This document shows positions 9,121 through 12,448 of a stretch of DNA of 12,448 bases, piece by piece; position 1 is the first letter of the stretch; each line of letters starts with the position of its first letter. Made by a program: the position numbers and the translations under genes. Source of the stretch: Phoronis ovalis (Eukaryota; Phoronida; Phoronidae). A model generated the notes under the pieces. It saw nothing but the letters and a program-made list of their open reading frames with translations, was not told the DNA's origin and did no database searches. The DNA lies in NCBI GenBank assembly GCA_028565635.1, contig JAOXYB010045037.1, positions 1 through 12,448 of the forward strand, written 5' to 3'.

Positions 9121-9270
9121 GCTTCATATGCAGGAACAGTAAGTATAGGTCAAAGTACAAGTCAGTAATTTTTGATCAGGATGATTTCCAATATGGCTAA
9201 CTAGTGGTCATGTTTGTTCCCTCACACTTTCCAGAAATACAAAGGTTGACTGTACTATTTGAAGGTGCAT
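9121..9270 (+). repeat. Last satellite remnant
   Basis: TTCATATGCAGGAACAGTAAGTATAGGTCAAAGTACAAG, read in pieces, corresponds to the start segment of the satellite. It is followed by TTTCCAATATGGCTAACTAG, GTCATGTTTGTTCCC and finally TTTGAAGGTGCATTCATGAA. It is an isolated, partly deleted long unit. An open frame beginning at 9204 runs from this remnant into the LINE fragment in a frame without coding meaning. Confidence 0.65.
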
Positions 9271-9312
9271 TCATGAACGTACAAGAAGAAATACCTTTGA
9301 TGTTTGGAAGTA

Positions 9313-9674
9313 CTTGTGTGTATTACGATTTTAGGATGACTTCTACGAAATCAGATTTGAATATTATGTATCTCATGTTGAAAACTTTGTCCAGTTATCT
9401 AGCTTGGCAAGATTCAGATGTGCTCAATTCAGTTTAATGTCAACCAGGTAGAAGAACGGGTACTGAACGTTCACAAATGTTGTTGAAAATGAAATTCATT
9501 TTTTACTTGTGTCCTCTATATAACGATCTTCGCCAGCGATACTTGCCACCTATCAGAAATATAGTTGATGGTACTTTTGTAAATATAATGAAAACAAACT
9601 GTATAAATGAGTTAAGAAACTTGTGTAAATTTTTATTAAAAGCTAAAAGACGTGAATCCATTGTCGATGTATAA
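9313..9674 (+). pseudogene. LINE ORF2 extreme C-terminus, frameshifted
   Basis: Two plus-strand reading blocks in different frames together match the end of a LINE ORF2. The first, about 9335-9448, contains FEYYVSHVENF and LARFRCAQFSL. It has a stop before it (9332) and after it (9449). The second, 9477-9674, contains CPLYNDLRQRYL and ends NELRNLCKFLLKAKRRESI. Overlapping its start in another frame is VENEIHFLL, the expected lead-in to CPLY. The order (E-YV, LaRFR, HFLL-CPLY-DLR, L-kFl-A-R) is the usual tail of CR1/RTE/Jockey-like elements. At least one frameshift, in the T-run near 9500, and the stops show it is inactive. The upstream RT is missing, as expected of a 5'-truncated insertion. 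Confidence 0.75.
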
Positions 9675-9765
9675 AATGTGTGCTCATGTGTATAAAATTG
9701 TTTGTGTTATTATTTGTAATGTGGGCCAGTGGCCTTATTACACGAAATAAATTGATTGATATGGA
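9675..9765 (+). mobile_element. LINE 3' UTR with AATAAA and ATTG tail
   Basis: Immediately after the stop codon of the LINE fragment comes a short 3' UTR with GGGCCAGTGGCC (a GGCC/GGCC dyad near 9723-9733), AATAAA at 9746-9751 and a short ATTGATTGAT run at 9751-9760. A microsatellite-like 3' tail instead of poly(A) is typical of CR1/L2/RTE-type LINEs. This end therefore marks the 3' boundary of the insertion, at about 9760-9765. Confidence 0.65.
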
Positions 9766-9825
9766 TATACTTCAAAAATTGCACTCCCCACCTACAGATC
9801 ATATATTGCCCATACTCACTCTGAT

Positions 9826-9863
9826 GTGATGGGCATCTGACTGCACCGCAGACAACTTGTTTC
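9826..9863 (+). repeat. Short hairpin repeat, copy 2
   Basis: GTGATGGGCATCTG (9826-9839) matches 9075-9088 exactly. The following bases (CTGCACCGCAG, then ACTTGTTTC) are diverged but keep a CTGC/GCAG stem where copy 1 has GTCTGC/GCAGAC. The two copies lie in direct orientation about 750 bp apart, on either side of the LINE 3' end and a satellite remnant. Confidence 0.55.
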
Positions 9864-9865
9864 TA

Positions 9866-10633
9866 CTTTCTGCCATTGTAGGCACTGATCGCAACATTTA
9901 AATGTAGATGTTTCTCTAATTTTCAAAAGCAACTGGCAAGTTTAAATACTACCATCTACAACATGCTGGCAGATATTGGCCTATTATGGATTATTCACTA
10001 TAAAACTGTCATATAATAAATATAGTAACTAAGCTTTATTTTCACTATCAAATTTAACAAAACAGATTTTAAACTTTTGTAACTTATCTATATCCTAAAA
10101 ATTAAAACAATCTGATGATAACTGACAAATACTGGTAGAGAAACAATAAGTGATATTGTTGATACAGACAATTTTCAATCAAAATGTTGAGCAAATACAG
10201 CATATTAATTAGCAAATCTACAAGCAACACCATCACATGCATTTGAAAAATTACTGAAATAAATGTTTGGGCATGATAAACTTAAAATTTGAAGCTGGGA
10301 TTGTATGGGTTTTTTGGCAACACCAAGCAAGATCTTGACATAATTTTGACAAGTATTAACTAGGTGCATAATTTATCCATGTTAACACACTGCCTACCTT
10401 TCCTGACAAGATTTATAGTACCCTCAAATATAACTAAGGAGTTTGTTAGGTAAACATCCTGATTGACATGTTAGTTTGAGTCAGAAATGCATCTCTGCAA
10501 AAATACTGGGTATCATTTTTGATGTCCTCACTAACTATAAAACAGTTAGTATATACTAACAAATAAGTATCAATAATAAAATCCCACTGACATTGTTAGA
10601 TAAATAATCAATATCAAGTCCTTATGTTTACAT
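9866..10633 (-). other. Region downstream of PRKDC, probable 3' UTR plus intergenic
   Basis: No coding frame, repeat family or RNA gene was recognised. Because the PRKDC stop codon lies at 10636-10634 on the minus strand, the part next to it is expected to be the transcript's 3' UTR, possibly as far as the polyadenylation signal candidate at 10040-10035. A perfect 16-bp palindrome, GTTAGTATATACTAAC, lies at 10545-10560. Confidence 0.45.
10035..10040 (-). terminator. Candidate polyadenylation signal for PRKDC
   Basis: AATAAA on the minus strand, about 595 nt after the PRKDC stop codon. It is the only exact AATAAA I found on that strand between the stop and the LINE tail. In such AT-rich DNA a chance hit is quite possible, and no transcript evidence is available. 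Confidence 0.35.
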
Positions 10634-10841
10634 CTAAACATATGGGTCCCAGCCCACATATGTTCTACCCAAAATGCTTGGATCAGTTGCATGGTTCAGT
10701 AAACAGGCTACTTGCTGTTCAACATTCAAGCCTCGATCGGGTAACTGAGCCCGCACATCAAGTTCAGGTACTCCAGTAATGACACTTAAATAATTCGACA
10801 AATTTTTCTTCTTAGCCATTATGCCCTTCCTTACTTCATGC
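10634..10841 (-). CDS. PRKDC: DNA-PKcs last exon: FATC domain and C-terminus
   Basis: The final coding exon of the DNA-PK catalytic subunit, the PI3K-like kinase recruited by Ku to DNA double-strand breaks in non-homologous end joining. It begins after a good acceptor (GTCTTCCAG, AG at 10843-10842). One base completes a lysine codon started in the previous exon, followed by 68 codons and TAG at 10636-10634. The last 33 or so residues form the FATC domain, with CLLNHATDPSILGRT matching the ATDPNILGRT stretch of vertebrate DNA-PKcs; this and the ending GWDPYV (vertebrate GWEPWM) distinguish it from ATM, ATR, mTOR and SMG1. The terminal Tyr-Val replaces Trp-Met and keeps a bulky hydrophobic end. 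Identification is from recognised motifs, not from a search. Confidence 0.93.
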
Positions 10842-11093
10842 CTGGAAGACAAGACAAAATAGTTAATAAATGCAAATTATCACACTATCTACAATTTTCA
10901 AATAAAAAAAACAGCCACATCATGCAACTTAGTACATGATGGCAGAGGTAGAAATATACATTATATACTTTTCAGTAAATGTACTGCAGATCTTCTACGC
11001 TTGGGAGCACTGATCTTTACAGTTTAAATAATTTATTGTCCCTATAACAGTTTGAACTGTATTTCCCATTTAAAGATGGTGGTTAAAACTTAC
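10842..11093 (-). other. PRKDC intron (252 bp)
   Basis: Donor GTAAGT at 11093-11088, a perfect consensus, and acceptor TTCCAG ending at 10842. It splits the lysine codon AA|G (two bases upstream, one downstream). Nothing else was recognised inside it. Confidence 0.85.
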
Positions 11094-11236
11094 TTCATAA
11101 TAACTGCCGAGTTGACCCCTTCTAGTTTATCCTTAGCTGACTTGACCTGCTGTTTAACAAAAGCTTTCACATCAAAATCTTCCATGGCAACATCATCAGG
11201 TATGCGACCAGACATTTTTTGTTTAGTCATCCACGA
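11094..11236 (-). CDS. PRKDC: DNA-PKcs penultimate exon: linker between kinase and FATC
   Basis: 143 bases in phase 0 at the 5' end, leaving two bases over at the 3' end. The acceptor is a pyrimidine tract ending TTTTTTAG (AG at 11238-11237). The exon starts SWMTKQKM and ends with KDKLEGVNSAVIM plus the start of a lysine codon. The SW at its start and the KLEGVNSAVI end line up with SW and KLAGANPAVI of vertebrate DNA-PKcs, in the segment between the kinase C-lobe and FATC. The middle (about GRIPDDVAMEDFDVKAFV) is poorly conserved against the vertebrate protein as I remember it, as expected for this surface region. Continuing past the donor would reach a stop at once, which supports splicing here. 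Confidence 0.88.
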
Positions 11237-11498
11237 CTAAAAAAGATAAGTATTAGTATACCATATAAGAAATGCTTATCAGATGTGTGTGTTCAAAAAT
11301 GCATGACATATGCATGCTAATATAAGTTTATAACTTCACTACATATTCGTTTATGCATAATTTCATTGTTTAAGAAAATTTAAATTATTGAGCTTAATCT
11401 ATAAAAATGACTTACTAACAGATATAAAAAAACAGTCATGCTGTTCTATAATTGACTGCAGAATGAGTTAGTTGTGTTCAAGAATCAGTTTTGAATAC
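11237..11498 (-). other. PRKDC intron (262 bp)
   Basis: Donor GTATTC at 11498-11493, weak but the only GT before the in-frame stop, and acceptor TTTTAG ending at 11237. Phase 0. No other feature was recognised. Confidence 0.75.
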
Positions 11499-11687
11499 CT
11501 CCAAATCTTGAGAGGGATCTTTTACAAAGACGTCCATTGTGCAAAGCAAAAGCTCATGATTTTTTCTCAAAGCATGCAGAGCATGAATCATTGTACTCTC
11601 GATCAAACCCTTCGACTTCAATGGCATCATCAGGTTTACAATTTGCTGAGTCATTCGGAAAGGCACGAGTTCTGGCACTTGCAGAAA
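11499..11687 (-). CDS. PRKDC: DNA-PKcs exon: kinase C-lobe after the activation segment
   Basis: Exactly 63 codons in phase 0, beginning FLQVPELVPFRMTQQ and ending KDPSQDLE. The acceptor is TTGTTTTAG with AG at 11689-11688. The VPELVPFRMT stretch is the DNA-PKcs form of the P+1-like segment that follows the DFG motif in PI3K-like kinases (vertebrate VPELMPFRLT). The IVNLMMPLK and MIHALHALR helices and the MDVFVKDPS segment then match the end of the kinase domain. The exon joins the previous one without loss: GTATM then FLQVPEL corresponds to SATQFLPVPEL. The reading frame continues a few codons past the donor before a stop, and conservation ends at the donor, which fixes the exon border. Confidence 0.93.
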
Positions 11688-12137
11688 CTAAAACAAGGCA
11701 ATAACTCACCTCATGTAATTCACAGCATCTTTGCCAAACTTAGGGACTTGCACTCACAACAGTTTTTCATAATTTCATATTTTTACATAGTTTGTACTTT
11801 GTAAGATCAATATCATAAAATATTGCAAACAACATAAAAATGTATGTTGGACTCCCTGAATATAGCTGATGCAATTCAGTTGTGTTTTTTAACCAACCAA
11901 GCTTATCCATGCACTAGTAATTAACATTCAACAGCTTTATTGTAAATGCAAACAATATGTAGGTAGAGTGTGGCATATGACTTAAAGAATATAATATATT
12001 AAGCATAATTTAATTAACTTAACTTATTACAATTAATTAATTATTGTGAGTGAACACTTTGTTTTACTGTCAGTAACCTAAAGCACCCGAAAATGAATGC
12101 TGCTTTCAAACATTCTCAATGAAGCACTATAGCATAC
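11688..12137 (-). other. PRKDC intron (450 bp)
   Basis: Donor GTATGC at 12137-12132 and acceptor TTTTAG ending at 11688, phase 0. The interior is AT-rich with no recognisable repeat or RNA gene. Open frames on the plus strand that cross it and the neighbouring exon are antisense shadows. Confidence 0.85.
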
Positions 12138-12339
12138 CATTGTAGCAGTTCCAAATGCATGCCCAAAGTCAATTCCCACAACTCCACCAGTTTCCGAGTT
12201 CAGCATAAAGTTAGAAAGATGTCTATCTCCAATGCCGAGGATGTACTGACATAAGGACATCAGGGAATAGGAAGATGCAAAATGATTGCGCAGAGTAAAA
12301 AAGGATTCTGGAGAACAGCTCATCTTTAGGAATACACGT
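12138..12339 (-). CDS. PRKDC: DNA-PKcs exon: kinase catalytic loop and DFG motif
   Basis: 202 bases: one base finishing a codon from the upstream exon, then 67 codons. The acceptor is CATATTTTAG (AG at 12341-12340). It encodes RVFLKMSCSPESFFTLRNHF, then the catalytic loop GIGDRHLSNFM with Asp and Asn at visible residues 38 and 43, a GGV turn, and the metal-binding GIDFGHAFG with DFG at residues 57-59. All PI3K-like kinase catalytic residues expected in this segment are intact. The MS-SPE-F-TLR-HFASS lead-in is specific to DNA-PKcs within the family. Although it contains an ATG, it is an internal exon. The rest of this very large gene (over 4,000 residues in vertebrates) lies beyond the right edge. 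Confidence 0.95.
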
Positions 12340-12448
12340 CTAAAATATGTAAATCTAGTGTTGTGCTAAAAGTCATGACAAATCAGTGATTGTGAAATGC
12401 TTATATTTCGACCCCTGGAGCGGAAACAGCATGATATCTAATTATAAT
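12340..12448 (-). other. Start of next PRKDC intron, cut by window edge
   Basis: Sequence upstream of the catalytic-loop exon, with no coding similarity seen. It should be the 3' part of an intron whose upstream exon lies outside the window. Confidence 0.7.

Noticed and set aside
9204-9437. 77-codon open frame before the LINE end
   Set aside because: The frame that matches LINE proteins in 9335-9448 is a different one; this frame is a shadow that starts in a satellite remnant.
11052-11240. Plus-strand frames of 62 codons here and 110 codons at 11472-11804
   Set aside because: They are antisense to the PRKDC exons on the minus strand, which have clear homology and splice sites.

Overview
This is an AT-rich eukaryotic (animal) genomic window. 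It holds the 3' end of one recognisable split gene at the right edge, and about 9 kb of repeats to its left. The gene lies on the minus strand. Its last four coding exons encode the end of the kinase domain and the FATC domain of the DNA-dependent protein kinase catalytic subunit (DNA-PKcs, PRKDC). The introns have GT..AG ends and compatible phases. The divergence from the vertebrate protein, the small introns, and two dead non-LTR retrotransposon fragments suggest a marine invertebrate. A mollusc is my best guess, but the species cannot be fixed from this sequence.

Layout: 1-594 is AT-rich with one small hairpin. 595-1106 is a compact array of TCTGCTAG/CAGATA words whose left half is inverted in the right half, so it can fold on itself. 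1107-3293 is a tandem satellite that alternates long (about 295-335 bp) and short (about 130-160 bp) units. 3294-4483 interrupts the satellite: two inverted arms enclose a decayed LINE ORF2 fragment on the minus strand. 4484-5667 is the same satellite in the opposite orientation. From 5668 it flips back to plus and decays gradually to about 8980. A last remnant lies near 9121-9270. 9313-9765 is the plus-strand 3' end of a second LINE, with its 3' UTR, AATAAA and ATTG-repeat tail. A short hairpin-bearing repeat occurs on both sides of it (9075 and 9826). 9866-10633 is unique-looking sequence downstream of PRKDC and probably includes its 3' UTR.

PRKDC is the only functional gene I can support; no prokaryotic features, RNA genes or CRISPR arrays are visible. 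Most open frames over 1768-8824 are chance readings of the satellite and are not listed. The most interesting material is structural. The left array is self-complementary. The satellite has a long/short higher-order organisation and two orientation switches. Nuclear-receptor-type half-sites recur in its units. A foldback structure surrounds the dead LINE.
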